A DNA stretch of 64,000 bases from Branchiostoma belcheri (lineage: Eukaryota; Chordata; Leptocardii; Amphioxiformes; Branchiostomatidae): NCBI RefSeq assembly GCF_001625305.1, contig NW_017804065.1:7472-71471 (forward strand), written 5' to 3'. Position 1 is the first letter of the stretch. Every line of letters begins with the position of its first letter. Of this stretch, positions 1 to 11,769 are shown in pieces. Under the pieces are notes generated by a model, which was given only the letters and a program-made list of their open reading frames with translations, ran no database searches and was not told the origin of the DNA. A program made the translations under genes and the position numbers.

Positions 1-301
1 TATTCGAAGGTGAACAAACATCTGTCATGCTCAAGATTGTGCACCCCAAAGTGGCTCATAGTTAGCCTTCTTTAGTGGTGGAACTGAAGTAAATGATAAA
101 GGAATGAACAAAATATATAGAGAAAGAAGGACCATGATAATGTGTGACGAAAATATATGGGATTCAGCCGATGGCACCGGCGGGGCCCAAAAAGAGCCCG
201 GCAGTCGTTGAAGGAACAGGAGGTTACGTCCGAAAGCCCCCCCAAAAAAGACAGCCCGTTAACTACCCGGCGGGGGCTCCATTGGGAAACCTAAGCGTTA
301 C
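1..301 (-). other. intron of the guanylate cyclase gene
   Basis: A GT donor lies immediately below base 302 on the minus strand. No cyclase exon carrying the expected continuation (Gly-Asp then the rest of the catalytic core) is visible here, so this is intron reaching the window edge. Confidence 0.6.
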
Positions 302-3300
302 CTGTGCTCTCCACTTTGTTGACATCGTACAGGTCGATGGCGGAGTCCAGTGTGTGGTACAGCCGGTTCAGCAGGTCCACCAGCCGGTGGGCGGACAGAA
401 CGGCCGAGATGTCAGCAAAGCCGACCACATCCGAGAACATGACTGTAGCCTGCAAGAAAGGACAAAAGGAAAGATTAGTAAATATTCTAATAAGCACACA
501 CACAAATATACACACCATACACACACACAAACATACACATACAAACGCACAAAGTCGATCATTGCTTGATACAACAAATCGGTGGATGCTCTGGATAAAA
601 TCCTATTCCTCACTTGTTTGAAATGCCGTGCTGACACCGCGTTGTTTTTCTTCATGCATTCAGCGACGCTTTTCGGGAAGATCTGGTACAGGATTCCGTC
701 AGCCTTGTGCCGTTCCAGCTCCACCTTCTGCAGCCGACAGGCGATCGCCTGGGTGTCGGACGCCATCTTGTGAACCCCGTATGTGATGAGGGGACTCACG
801 ACAATCACCAAGATCAAGGTCACGATGTAGAAACTCAGTTGCACGTCGAGTTCTTGGACCCTGTTCTCCATCTTGTTCATGATCTTCTTGGACAGGTGTT
901 CGTCAAGTCGCCGAAGAATGCTGATGTAAGACGTCATGTTGTCGAACCAGTGCAGCCCCATGTGCACGTTGCGGGCTCTGGCGGCGTCATTGGTGTGGAT
1001 CTCCCGCCGCATCTTCAGGATGCCCTTCTCCAAGGTCGTGTTGACGTATTCGTTGCCGAAGATGGCGGCGACGTCGACCGCGTAGCTCAACGCCAGGTCC
1101 AGACATGTCTGTCCGAAGTACCTGACCTTGTTGTAGTACATACTGTCGTCGTCAGTCAGACCTCCTAGAGTTACAGACAAGAAAAATACTTTCGCCACAG
1201 ATTTGTTGCAAATCATTTATGGAAATCTATTTCATACAACAAACTTGTTTTAAATGACAAATGAAATCAAGAGATAGGCATGCCTCTTGCCCCAACAAGT
1301 TTGAACTATAACTTCTAACACAAAAAGATGAACGCACCATAATTTTTGACTGGCCACCTCCAGTCTTTGTCAAATAATGAGCAATTCGTGGCATCATAGT
1401 AGAGGTGCGTTGCTCATTCCTTCACCAAGACAGGAGTCCGTGTTTTTTTGTATTGCATATTTGCAGTTCAACTTTTCCCTACCAACACAGATATATACTT
1501 TCGAGTAAAAGACTCTACCTCTTGCGTAGAAGACACTCCCGAGTGCCCTCTCCAGACCCGTGTACTCCTCGCTCATCACGATCATGTGGTACGCCACCAC
1601 GTTGGTCCAGACCTGGGTGGTGTCGGCTTGTCGCACAGTCATACCCAGACGTGAGATGAAGAACGCGTTGATGTCCGTGTAAAACCTGGGCAAGGATCGG
1701 TAGAGATGGCATGTTTGGTCACTACAGTGGCAACGAGAGCTCATTCATTCCTTCATTCATTCCTTCATTCATTCCTTCATTCATTCCTTCATTCCTTCAT
1801 TCATTCATTCATTCATTCATTCATTCATTCCTTCATTCATTCATTCATTCATTCATTCATTCATTCATTCATTCATTCATTCATCCATTCATTCGGTGGG
1901 GACTTCATATTGGCCGCCTGTATCCAACGTATCCAATAAAGTCCCTTAGCTTGCCCCACCGAATCTGCTTGGAGTCTAGCTATGGACATCATTCGTCAGA
2001 CTGACGGACGAACATCATGGATGAATAAGCTCTCCTTGAGAGCTCTCGCTCGAGTTGTTCCTGTGAAGAAATCTAATTGTGCACCTCTTCCGTCATCCAT
2101 GACGTGACAGACAAATAAGATTAACCAACCGTAGTAGTGTACTCACTTGAGCTGTTCCTCTAACGACGTGTGATTGACGGAGAGACTGGCTCTGTGTGCC
2201 CGGATGTAGGAGCGCAGGTTGCCCAGACTCTGGAACTCCCATGGATAGTCAGGCATCTGCGGCCACAGGTACTGCCGGAGCGCCGCCATGGCCGCGTCAG
2301 TGTTCCCATACAGCTGGAAACATAACAGTATACTGCAATTGATGGCAACCGCATCCTTTTATTATCTTAATTCAATCGCCAACGCGTACCAAGCGCCGAA
2401 GGCCGCTTCAAGGTTACCGGGGAAAATGAATCTACTGAAACAGCATCTCTTCCAGCCGGCCGTCTCTTCTCCCTATAGTACTGGCAGAATATCAACGCCC
2501 GAATCAATAAGCGTTTGGATTAACTTAGCCATACGGAAAATAGGGTTTACAAAGACTGCTTTTGCTTTGAAACACTCCCTAGTCCATTTAGAATCGGTTT
2601 TGATCCTCTCACACCAGGATGGGCTACTTTCTGTTCAGTTTGGAGGGCTCTTTGATGTGTTCGGAGTGTACTCTAGGGATTAGACTCAATTGACCTCAGT
2701 TATGTCAGGAAATTTGTGTTGAGTGTCTTCCTGAATTAGAAGGGCAAAAACATAGGGGCCTGTCAGGGGTGTGAACCCTAAACCTCTAGATCGCACGTCA
2801 AATACACGTACCTGTCCGTTCATCGCGTCCGACTAACCTCTTCCAAACTCATATCATCGAACAAAATCGGTTGCTAGTTCGCCTAAAGCACACCATCTAG
2901 CATGTCAAACCCTGCGATTTCACGTAGGAAGGTCTCGGTTGTTTCTAACAAGTTGTTTTCATACTAAAGATTGTTGTTTCTAACAAGTTGTTTTCATACT
3001 AAAGATTGTGGCAGTTCAGAAATGAAATGATCCACACGGCGGACCATTGCGGTGCCATTAAACAGTAAGTGGCGGTCGCATCACATTTCATTCTGTCGCC
3101 GCGTGGGCGGGCCGTCCAAAGCTAAAGTGGTTAGACTCATTTCGAACATGGGTTTTAAATTCGGAAGGGGGTCTAGATTTCCATTTCGTGCTTAACATGC
3201 AGCTTTTGAATAATGAAAACATTCTTTTTATATCTATTTAGATCAAACTGATCAGGGTTATTTATGTACCCACGTACTAGCGTGCAAGCCCTTGTTGTTG

Positions 3301-4672
3301 AATAAATATTCAACACTATTTTTTTGTTTGTTTAGAACGAAAGAAGAAGATGAAACGAACCTAAGCTAGATAACATATGGTGGATATAGAAACAGAAGTT
3401 GGTACGAGTATTTGGCTTCGGGCTGCGTCTTTATAAATATGTCGCCGCGTGAGCTGACCCAATTTAACCTGGGAAAATGAAAAACAACGTGATCCCTGCG
3501 GCACAGTCTGCTTGTTAGGCGGCGAACAACGTAGTAAGCCCATCTAGCTAAAATCCGCTGATAAATCAAAATGCTTCGATGATAATTACACACGGTTCTT
3601 AATGCCCGTATCAAAAGGGTAGCCGGGACAGTGGGTGGAATATTTGATCCCAGCCGAGTCATGCTATATATTCTGATAGTGACCATAATGTTACTACTTT
3701 TTTGCTTAGGGTTCAACAGTTTGGAAACTGTATGGAAGTTGAACACACAAACACCACTACCAATGAACTAGCCCACTGCTGTAGGAATTTCCCAACGTTC
3801 ACATGGAAACGGCCGCCGCCCTATGTGCCATGTATGGTGCCGCATGAAGTTTTAACAGACATGTACGTCTAAAGTCGGGTATTTACGTTGTACTTCAAGC
3901 TAATACAGCGAAACAATCAATTTGCACTTTAGATGCGACTGAAGTGGATATAGCTGACACCAACATACGTCTAACTTACGTTCATAATCTCCATGTAAAC
4001 AAGCCGGATATCCAAGTGTAATCGTATCAGTACTAATTCAAAAATATTCCATAGGAAGACAAATTAACATCACTGCGTGAAAAGTGGGATTTCCAACTAT
4101 GATAGTCTGGTACTGAAAGTTGCTTAAAGTGATGATTATAACGGCGCCAGTATAGATTTCCTGCGTGCACAAATCGCATTGTTGGTAAATGGTTATGTGA
4201 ATTGATCCGCACATTTCCTTACTATGAGTAAGGCTGAGTGTCAGCCGTATTACCTTTCGTCTGCTCCCCACGATCCGCTACCGGGCCGAAAGCTTAAAGG
4301 CTGACTCTCTACGCATATCTAACTGCTGGTGATCCCAAGTAAGTCTAATAACGGTTACCTAAATCACCAAAGGTCAAACGCAGCCATTACCAGATTACCT
4401 GACATTTATCGTCAGTATTGTTGATAACTACCACTTTTCATGCAGCCGTGTAACATTTGTTTAACTTTGTGCGCGTGTGTGCATGTGCGTGTCTGTGTGT
4501 GTGTCTGTGTCTGTGTTACTCTCCAAGCAGAGGTTTGGGTTTTGGGGTATTTTTAGTGGGTTTGGTGGGGAAAAAATTCAGTGCAAAAGAGAAACCCCGA
4601 TAAAAAGCCTAAAAACACGCTAAAAATACCCCCAAAACCCAAACCTCTGCATGGAGAGTATGTGTGTGTGTG

Positions 4673-4741
<69 letters not shown>

Positions 4742-7106
4742 TGTGTGTGTCTGTGTTTCCGCATATTTGTTGTTCGTGAGCATAGCTTCAGAAGGCCTGA
4801 ATTGATTGTGCTGTTATTTGGTATGTGGGTAGGTCTTGGGAAGACAAAGTTCAAGATCAATTATGGGCCTCCTGGTGGCTGACCTTGGTACTGCATCAGA
4901 ACTTCCAATTTTACTATCTTTTGTCCCGCACAAGCTATTATCAAAGAATCTTTTGTTCTCTTCGTTTTACAATCAGCATAACCGATAAAATAGGTGTGGC
5001 GCCGGCAAATTATCATCAGTATACATCTTATTCACACCGCCAAACACCAGGTTTTAGGTGTCCTTGTTAATTCTAGAACATGTATCAACCGAATTCCTGT
5101 TAATCTTAACACGATACTCGTAACAGTTAACAATATATATGTTGCATGTTTTGGGACGCCGGCTCCCATCGTCATCGCCATCATCATCAATCTTCCTCTT
5201 CCCGTTAAACACCCGGTTTTAGCGGAAATCATGGCAAACACGCACTGACCTCATATCACCGATCTATACATCTATCATCACAAATCAATAAAGCATCACA
5301 AAGCACCCGATTAGCCCGTGCATGGAGTACTATATACAACATGTCAATGGGGAAACCGTACTTGCTCATTAATCGCTCTGTGATGAGAATGCATGTTGTC
5401 ATGCAAGCTGCGCACCCGGAACGCTGTTGTCACATCTCGTTATCTCAACACGCCTTAGATATAAGCTACGGGGTTTCTACACAGAAGGTAACGTCTCAGT
5501 ATACGTTGAGTAAATGTGAAAATCACATAATTGTTATAACATGTGACTGAATATATTCACTTCGAGCTGTATGTGTATGTCGCAAATATTGAGTCTCCAT
5601 CAATTATCAATGGCTTAGTACATCCTCTATGTGTGCTAATTAGAAATGCAAAGACTTACTGTCTCTCTCTCTCACTCACTGATATGGTATTTTCTTTTCG
5701 AAACCTTTTCAACACTTGTATGGGAGAGAATATCTGCTCTCTACATGAGTAATTTTAGTATTGTGGTTAGGGTTCTTGACTGCAGGATTTAATCCCTGCC
5801 AGGCAATGCTGCATCCTTGGAAAATAAACCTTGACACATAATCCCTCACTCAAGCTCATTGATGATCACAAAACACTTACATGTATTGGAAAGAGAAACG
5901 GATTCATCCCCATAAAATTTGGTCTAATTTCCTACGTTTACAAACAAATAAAAAGTGCTCTTCTCTGAACATCACAGAACACACCCACTACAAACAAGCG
6001 GACCGGGGCTTCGCCGCTTTGAAAAAAGAAGAAACGATCTCTGGACGAGTGTCCTATAATGATCGGAGAGTATTGATGCGAGGAATGACGTCCGAGAAAC
6101 ACAGCATCAAAAGAAGCCCGTCACGTTTCTTCATGTATGACTAATTATAATATTCGCTAAGTGGGTTCATTTTTTTTCGTTAGCGCTTGTCTGGATGTTG
6201 TATATCAAACTTTACTGATGTATTAGAAGCTTTTGATGGATTGTCATTAAATTTCATATGAGAATCAGAGATTAAGTCTTGTTTAGACAAAGACTTTTTG
6301 GCCCCTGATGACTTTTATATATACCGCAGTAGCATCGTCCTAATCTCATCTGGACACCTCTTAGGTTGTAGCTCTTGTGCTCGGGAAAAAGTGGCGTAGG
6401 TTTGGGCTTTTAGCAGCTTCTTTCGAAACTGGGACGTTTTAGTAGCATATCTAAAAACAATGAGTTTTTTAATGACTTGTTGGCTGCTTAGGGGTGGATT
6501 TATTTCTAGATTTGCAAACGGAGAAACTTTCGCAGTGGTTTGATTTTTTGCGGTTTTCGTGGTGTACAATCCACCGCGAATTCATGACAACACGAACATG
6601 CCTTGCTTGTATGACTGCTTTACTATAGCATTGTTTCCACCTCTAATTCAATACTCATTTTTCCTTCTACCGCGAACTATATAACCACCGCGAAATAAAT
6701 GCATTTACAGTAGCTGGTTTCTCACCTTTGGAAACCGTTCATACACCAGCGGATCGCCGCCCGAGCCCACGTACAGCGCCGTGGTGCCTCTCTCCACCGC
6801 CACGTTCACCACCACCTTCCCCTGCTGCGTGCTCAGGAAGATGTCAGTAGAGACCGCCTCCCCGGTGTCTCTCTGCTGCTTGGCATCCCGGAGGTTGAGG
6901 GTGCTCTGGACGACCATCCCCACCACAGGAATCGCCACCAGGACGAGCATGCAGAACATTCTCAGGCTCAACCGCCGCCGGGACAGAGCTCGGGCCTCGT
7001 CCTCCGTCTGGTCTTCCATCTCCCCACCAACTGACGAAGATTCGCTCACCCAGCCCTGTTTGCGGTAAGGACGCCTGGAGCGGCTGTCTGACGCAGCTGC
7101 CCGCAT
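302..7106 (-). CDS. NIT-domain receptor guanylate cyclase (3' end outside window)
   Basis: Membrane guanylate cyclase that would make cGMP. Exons on the minus strand: 7106-6726, 2313-2147, 1685-1519, 1164-614 and 449-302. All junctions are GT-AG and phases agree (0, 2, 1, 0, 1). The start is the first ATG in the 5' exon. The N-terminus is cytosolic and basic, with TM1 at residues 50-70. A helical sensor region resembling the NIT (nitrate/nitrite sensing) domain follows, then TM2 at about 348-369. Next is the signalling linker typical of receptor cyclases (LERHKADGILYQIFPKSVAE). The class III catalytic domain starts at about residue 423, with metal-binding Asp429 in FSDVVGF and the guanine-selecting Glu in KVESTG. 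There is no kinase-homology domain, as expected for NIT-GCs. The last exon seen ends in phase 1, so the rest of the catalytic domain lies to the left of base 1. Intron 1 is 4.4 kb and repeat-rich. Product class is sure; the ligand is not. Confidence 0.88.
1741..1894. repeat. (CATT)n microsatellite in cyclase intron
   Basis: About 150 bp of CATT/CTTCATT units lying just upstream (in gene orientation) of the exon at 1685-1519. The unit is the same as that found at the 3' tails of LINE copies elsewhere in the window, so it may be a relic of such a tail. Confidence 0.9.
2938..3008. repeat. 34-35 bp tandem duplication
   Basis: Two adjacent, virtually identical copies of a unit beginning TTGTTTCTAACAAGTTG, inside intron 1 of the guanylate cyclase gene. 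No coding content. Confidence 0.85.
4518..4659. repeat. foldback (inverted repeat) element
   Basis: The left arm (4518-4556) and right arm (4620-4659) are near-perfect reverse complements of about 38 bp around a 63 bp spacer. The core AGAGGTTTGGGTTTTGGGG pairs with CCCCAAAACCCAAACCTCT. It is flanked on both sides by TG-rich microsatellite. It lies in intron 1 of the cyclase gene. Confidence 0.8.
4660..4760. repeat. (TG)n microsatellite
   Basis: A long TG dinucleotide tract continuing the TG-rich flank seen before the foldback at 4459-4517. It produces long Cys-Val or Thr-His reading frames that are not genes. Confidence 0.95.
4761..4935 (+). repeat. dispersed repeat, family shared with 51.8 kb
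   Basis: This stretch after the TG tract aligns with 51838-52010: TTTCCGCA, then CATA(A/G)CTTCAGAA, then a TATTTGGTATGT segment, then GGGCCTCCTGG and TGACCTTGGTACTGCA. A third, more diverged relative in opposite orientation lies near 58.9-59.0 kb. No open reading frame is shared, so it is probably a non-autonomous transposon associated with GT-rich microsatellite. Confidence 0.65.
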
Positions 7107-8675
7107 GTCGTGCGCGCACAACACTCGGCCGTCTTTACGTCTGAAAGAAGACCATGCTGCACCGCGGAGCTATGGATGTTATTTCCGCTAAGCGGAAGGA
7201 TTAGGCATGTTGTAAAGCTGAATAACACGATCCCTGATTGAGGTCACTGCGCATTGCGCCTCGCGCTATATGAAGGTCAACCAAACAATCAATGAGCATT
7301 TTTGAAACAGGTTTGAACAGTATCATGCATGAACGTTCTTCTGTGTTGGTTGTAATCATAGTAAAATGTAATTAACAACACAAAAGTTGGACCTCACGCT
7401 TCAGGCTCCACGCTTGTGTGGCGTCACGTTATGCAGACAGAACATACAAAAGCGGCAAGTTGCCCATTCCTTGACAAAGACTTGGGTTGAAAAGTCAAAA
7501 ATTTTGGTGTAAGTCATTTTTTGTGTTGGAAATTACAGTTCAAACCTTGAGAGTGTCAGCAGGACGCAGGTTGAACTTTGAAGCTAATGAGCATTTTTTT
7601 GTAAATAAACTTTAATTTATTGTACAACATCTGTACGAAATGCAGCGCATAGCATCTCCTGCCCCGATGTTTATATGGTGTCATAATGTCTGGTCATTTC
7701 CTATAACCATCGATTAAAAGGTGGTTATAGGAAACCTCTGATGCCGATGTTTGTTCCTAACACGCCAACGAACAAGTCAAAATCTACTTCTTGGAGGTAA
7801 AATTGCGTGACGCATTCCCCGCAAAGATGGGGACAAACTGTTGCCTGATCTCGTGCCCAGAGGCTGAACTCGTGCCCGGGGGTCTGTGAATCGGGCGACC
7901 CTATTGGTCGGATGGTTTATGGGATTTGACCTCTCTACTTGTGAGTATTATTCACCACTGGTAAGGCTTAATGCATGGCGTCATAACCAATATGAAATGG
8001 GAACTTCTGATCCTGGCTATGTGATAATCTACCTCACAGACGACTATGTAGTATGTGCTTTTAGAATTATATTGGTGGAATTTCTACCGTTTAGGAATGT
8101 TTTGAAATATTAATATATCATCTCTGTGTCTACCGCCATGCTGGTGTCCCTATTTGTATTTCACCGAATCACTAAGGTACGATCCAGTGCAATGTAAACA
8201 GGGAAACTAAAATGACGGTCAGCAACTGTCTGCCCAATTGGTATGGAAAGCGAGTGACCAGACATTTTTAATCTTCTGTGGAATCCTTTCTCGTGCATTT
8301 ACTAAGATAACATGCAAAACACTTTCGTGCATCCTCTTATTGAAAATTCATACGTTGAAGCTTCTGTTCATTATTCAAAATGCTGCAGATGATTGCAGTA
8401 GATATTGATTATTACCACCCATTGTCAAACATGAATATCAACATTCAAGTCCGTATACATCAGTCGCATATGTAATATCTCTGTACGAAATATGCTTGGT
8501 ACATTTTGTGGAGAAAGAACATATTCAAAAGGAAAGTGCGTGACAAAGCTCGACAGGTGATTGTGGAATGGACTGTACCCCCTCTTGCATGTATATGAAT
8601 ACATGCCAAGAATGTTGAGTGATTGCTAGCGCTTAGATCAGTGATCTTTTAATATTCTATACACATATCACAGAT
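7107..8675. other. intergenic, no gene seen
   Basis: Upstream flank of the guanylate cyclase gene. I see no convincing TATA box, no exon with consistent splice sites and no transposon ends. The frames of 60-75 codons here look random. Confidence 0.5.
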
Positions 8676-10146
8676 ACACGCCCGGGAATCGTTACATTTA
8701 GCATTACAATCGCCATACAATGTTGATGTTATAAACTTAAACATCGTGTGCTACACGCGGGGTTTACTGAAATCCAACGACAGTTAGTTTCAGCATTTTG
8801 CCTCATAGGTCATAAACACACGCTTATCACAACAACGGCCAAATGGGAGGCTAGCTGGCTGTAATCCTCATGTCGTATCTTAATGTAAATCTCTGTCTGC
8901 CTCACTGCACCTTAAACATGCTCTCTACCACCGGAAAGATCAAAGTTGTTTTAAAGGTTTCATCAAAGACTGGCTGACCTTTAGTATGGTTATGGTTTTA
9001 TTGAAATATTAGTGTCAGCCCCTAGCAATACAAGAATGGATTTCTGAACGTGTAATGAGGAGTGCGCCACACCAGCAATCGCTGCCGGGTGCTCCTTTTG
9101 TATTGCGCCCTGAAAACCCCAAACGAGAGTACGGAGATCTCATACCTCCGTGAATAATACTTCGAGCTTTTGTCAATTATAGTTCAATCCAGTCCACAGG
9201 TATGATATCCGATAGATGCGTGTCCATCGAGTTCTCATTGGTGAACAAAAGGTCGTGTTTTGAACGTTCTTGTCGGCGTGGAAACGAGCAACGTTCTGGC
9301 ACCGACATGTCTGAAAGTTAAGCCCCTGTCACACAGAGCCGAATGTGGCCTCTCGAACACTAGCCGAACTCCAGGATGGCTGGGGGTTGAAGAATGGTTA
9401 GAAGTAGGTCCGGAGCAGGGTCGCCTGGGTCGGCTGGTGTTGTCGGAGAGTAGTTGGCAGTGAAATTTGACTCAAATTTAACTCAATTCCGATTCGATTC
9501 GTATTAGCGAAAGGTAGGCGTGACCTAAATCTGGCGAGACTGCTCGATCTTTAGCCAACCTTGATCGGCTGGTGTTCCGAATGTGTGACAATGGCTTTAC
9601 GTAAGTCTTAAAGGTAAGGCTGACATACGGAAAAAAACATCTTCATGTTCACAGAGGTTAAACAATCAGTCACACCGACCAATGGCATAAAGAACGACGG
9701 CACGCGCTGTTCTATTACATGTACCCAGAAGCTTATGGCTTGTTGTCATGTTAACATCATTATGTGTAGAGATTGTCTTCCATATGGTTGGAAATTAGAA
9801 TTCAATCACGAATTTATCAGAAACCTGGAGGTGACGTATAATGAAATCATGTCCTCAAATGATTTAATTTCACACATATGATCGCCTCCAGGACTCTAAA
9901 AGACTCCTCTGTTACTAATAAGCAATATCAGGACAAGGGAGAGAAATGTTGTTATTGGAGTGTCTGTCTGTAAGCCTCTGTCTCTCTCTTGGGTGTGTTT
10001 AACTTCACATGATACAGTGTTGCTATACATACTGAGTGCTGTTGTTATTGTCTGCGGGACCAAAGATGTCACAGAGCGGCATAGGTAACAGGGTGAAGGT
10101 CGCCATCTCTGATTGTTTTTTCTCTACTCCCCTCCATCATCTATTA

Positions 10147-10826
10147 TTATTATCACCCAAACATTTATCACTGAAATCCACAATGACCATAACAGAGGTA
10201 CATCTTCTAGTAACAAGTTACGAAAGTACCGTTTGTTTAAAACTATATATAAAGAAGAAGAGTACCTATCGGTTAACAACATACAATACAGGATAGCTGC
10301 AACAAAACTCCGAATAAGTTGCCACAAATTACTCATAGAAACGGGACGGCATAACCGCATTCCTCTCCAGAACAGACTCTGTCAATACTGTAACATGAAT
10401 AGAATAGAAGATGAACAACACTTTATTTTAGACTGTACTTTATATTCTAATGAAAGATCTGTCCTTTTTAATTATATCAAAGAGAAGTTCCCATACTTTG
10501 AACACCTAAGCGCAAATGATAAATTTATATTTTTGATGCGTCTAGACAAACCCTGTATCACAAACATGATCTGCTCCCACATTTTTCACTGTACAAAAAA
10601 GCGAGAAGAAGTTGACCTGTCTGTATTAGCTCAGTGACTAGAACACTATGTATTAGCCTAGTATAGTACCCTTGTATGTTCCTTATGTATGTATGTCTAA
10701 GTCAAGTAGTGCATCTTTTGTCTCCAATTTTCTATATACGTTTGTTATGTGTCTGTCATACTCAGTATCTTGACCTGTACCTAGCCCGTCGTGGCATGAA
10801 TGTACAATAAAGGTATTTCAATTTCA
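10147..10826 (+). mobile_element. 5'-truncated non-LTR retrotransposon (LINE) insertion
   Basis: A segment of about 680 bp absent from the second copy of the duplicated block, whose site reads CATCTATTATTTGACGCAGG. The element ends AATAAAGGTATTTCAATTTC, and a short A/T-rich target duplication (ATTATT-like) is shared with the flank. It encodes the C-terminal tail of a LINE ORF2 (about 10160-10637), including a Cys/His cluster (LCQYC...EDEQHFILDC). Two relatives lie near 54-56 kb on the minus strand. The 5' end is cut off, so it is dead on arrival. It belongs to the LINE group broadly, CR1/L2-like by its tail; the exact clade is not determined. Confidence 0.8.
10160..10637 (+). pseudogene. LINE ORF2 C-terminal fragment
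   Basis: Open frame of about 160 codons beginning inside the truncated element, with no proper start. It shares KLR-YRL-K--Y-EE-YL, then a Cys-x2-Cys motif, R-EDE-HF--C-LY and a downstream FLMRLDKP motif with the minus-strand fragments at 55918-55472 and 54781-54148. It is the part of ORF2 downstream of the reverse transcriptase core. The stop at 10635-10637 is the natural ORF end, followed by a 3' UTR of about 190 bp and the tail. Confidence 0.8.
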
Positions 10827-11749
10827 ATTATTTGACGCAGGCCTATAGAAAGATGTCAGCCACTTTACAGCTCTTCCTGTCACACGAGCTTGTTTTCTCG
10901 CCTGTGAAAGCCGACGCGATATTCCTGTCCAGATCCTCTCTCAAGGGCTCGGAATTAGATGCAAATTGATAGCGCAACCCTTGGTCGGCTGTACACTATA
11001 CTTCGCTGAATGAAAACGGGTTGCCAGTAAATGATGTACCCTGGGATTACCGTGTCTCGTACATGTTCAAATCCAGACAGAAAGACAGGAGGTCAAGGGT
11101 CTAGGAATCTGGCCACATACAGCGTACGATGCACCTAAGATGATATTTTATTTAATTTCCGCGACAATCGGGCCATATGCCATAGGTTTCGATGGAAACT
11201 GATACAATAGGTTAATCATTAATAAACTCTTGCACCCGATTCTTCTCAAATCTACAACGTAAATGTGCGGCACCATGATTTAAAAAAAACAACGTATAGG
11301 TGCACTGTGCCATGTGTGTGGCCGAGCAGAACAGTCCATACGTAATTGATGTAATTAAGGTACAACTTATTTAGCGAACCCTCTTTTCACAGACTACATG
11401 CATGAATAAGGAAGACTTTGGGCTTTTTGGTGAGGTCAGACATAAGGAGATCGTACTATTCTATAGAAAGTATGTAAATGTATGTATGACCCAGGTTTCC
11501 ATGACAAGGTTTGTAATTTGACCCAGCCTACACAAACCCAAACTGTTACTTAATCGTTTCCGTAACAAGAAGCGTGCTGGGGATTTACCGCCCGGTGCAG
11601 TCACATTCTCCGTACAATTTTCGTGCCGTAGAATTTTCCAGCAGGCTGTGACAGAACCAAATGCCGACAAAGATTCAAGACAGGCTTTTTTTTCGTAACT
11701 AACGCAGCTAGATTTTGTACTACATGTATGTATGCACGGATATCTCAAG

Positions 11750-11769
11750 NNNNNNNNNNNNNNNNNNNN
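11750..11769. other. assembly gap (20 N)
   Basis: Twenty N, the same length as the two other gaps in the window, so it is a placeholder and not a measured distance. It sits exactly between the two copies of the duplicated block. Confidence 0.98.

Larger units (their letters stand above)
8676..11749. repeat. duplicated block, copy 1
   Basis: Matches 11770-14576 almost base for base, apart from large indels. It starts at the CCCGGGAATC segment and runs to GGATATCTCAAG immediately before the 20-N gap. Because copy 2 starts right after the gap and ends with the same GGATATCTCAAG, the two are best read as allelic contigs placed in series. Copy 1 carries a LINE insertion (about 10147-10826) that copy 2 lacks, and lacks the MITE found in copy 2. 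No host gene is recognisable in it. Confidence 0.85.

Noticed and set aside
707-1168. 153-codon plus-strand frame
   Set aside because: Antisense shadow of the large guanylate cyclase exon at 1164-614.
2288-2683. 131-codon plus-strand frame
   Set aside because: Overlaps a cyclase exon in antisense and then runs through intron; no domain or splice context.
4553-4860. Cys-Val and Thr-His repeat proteins on both strands
   Set aside because: Translations of the TG microsatellite.
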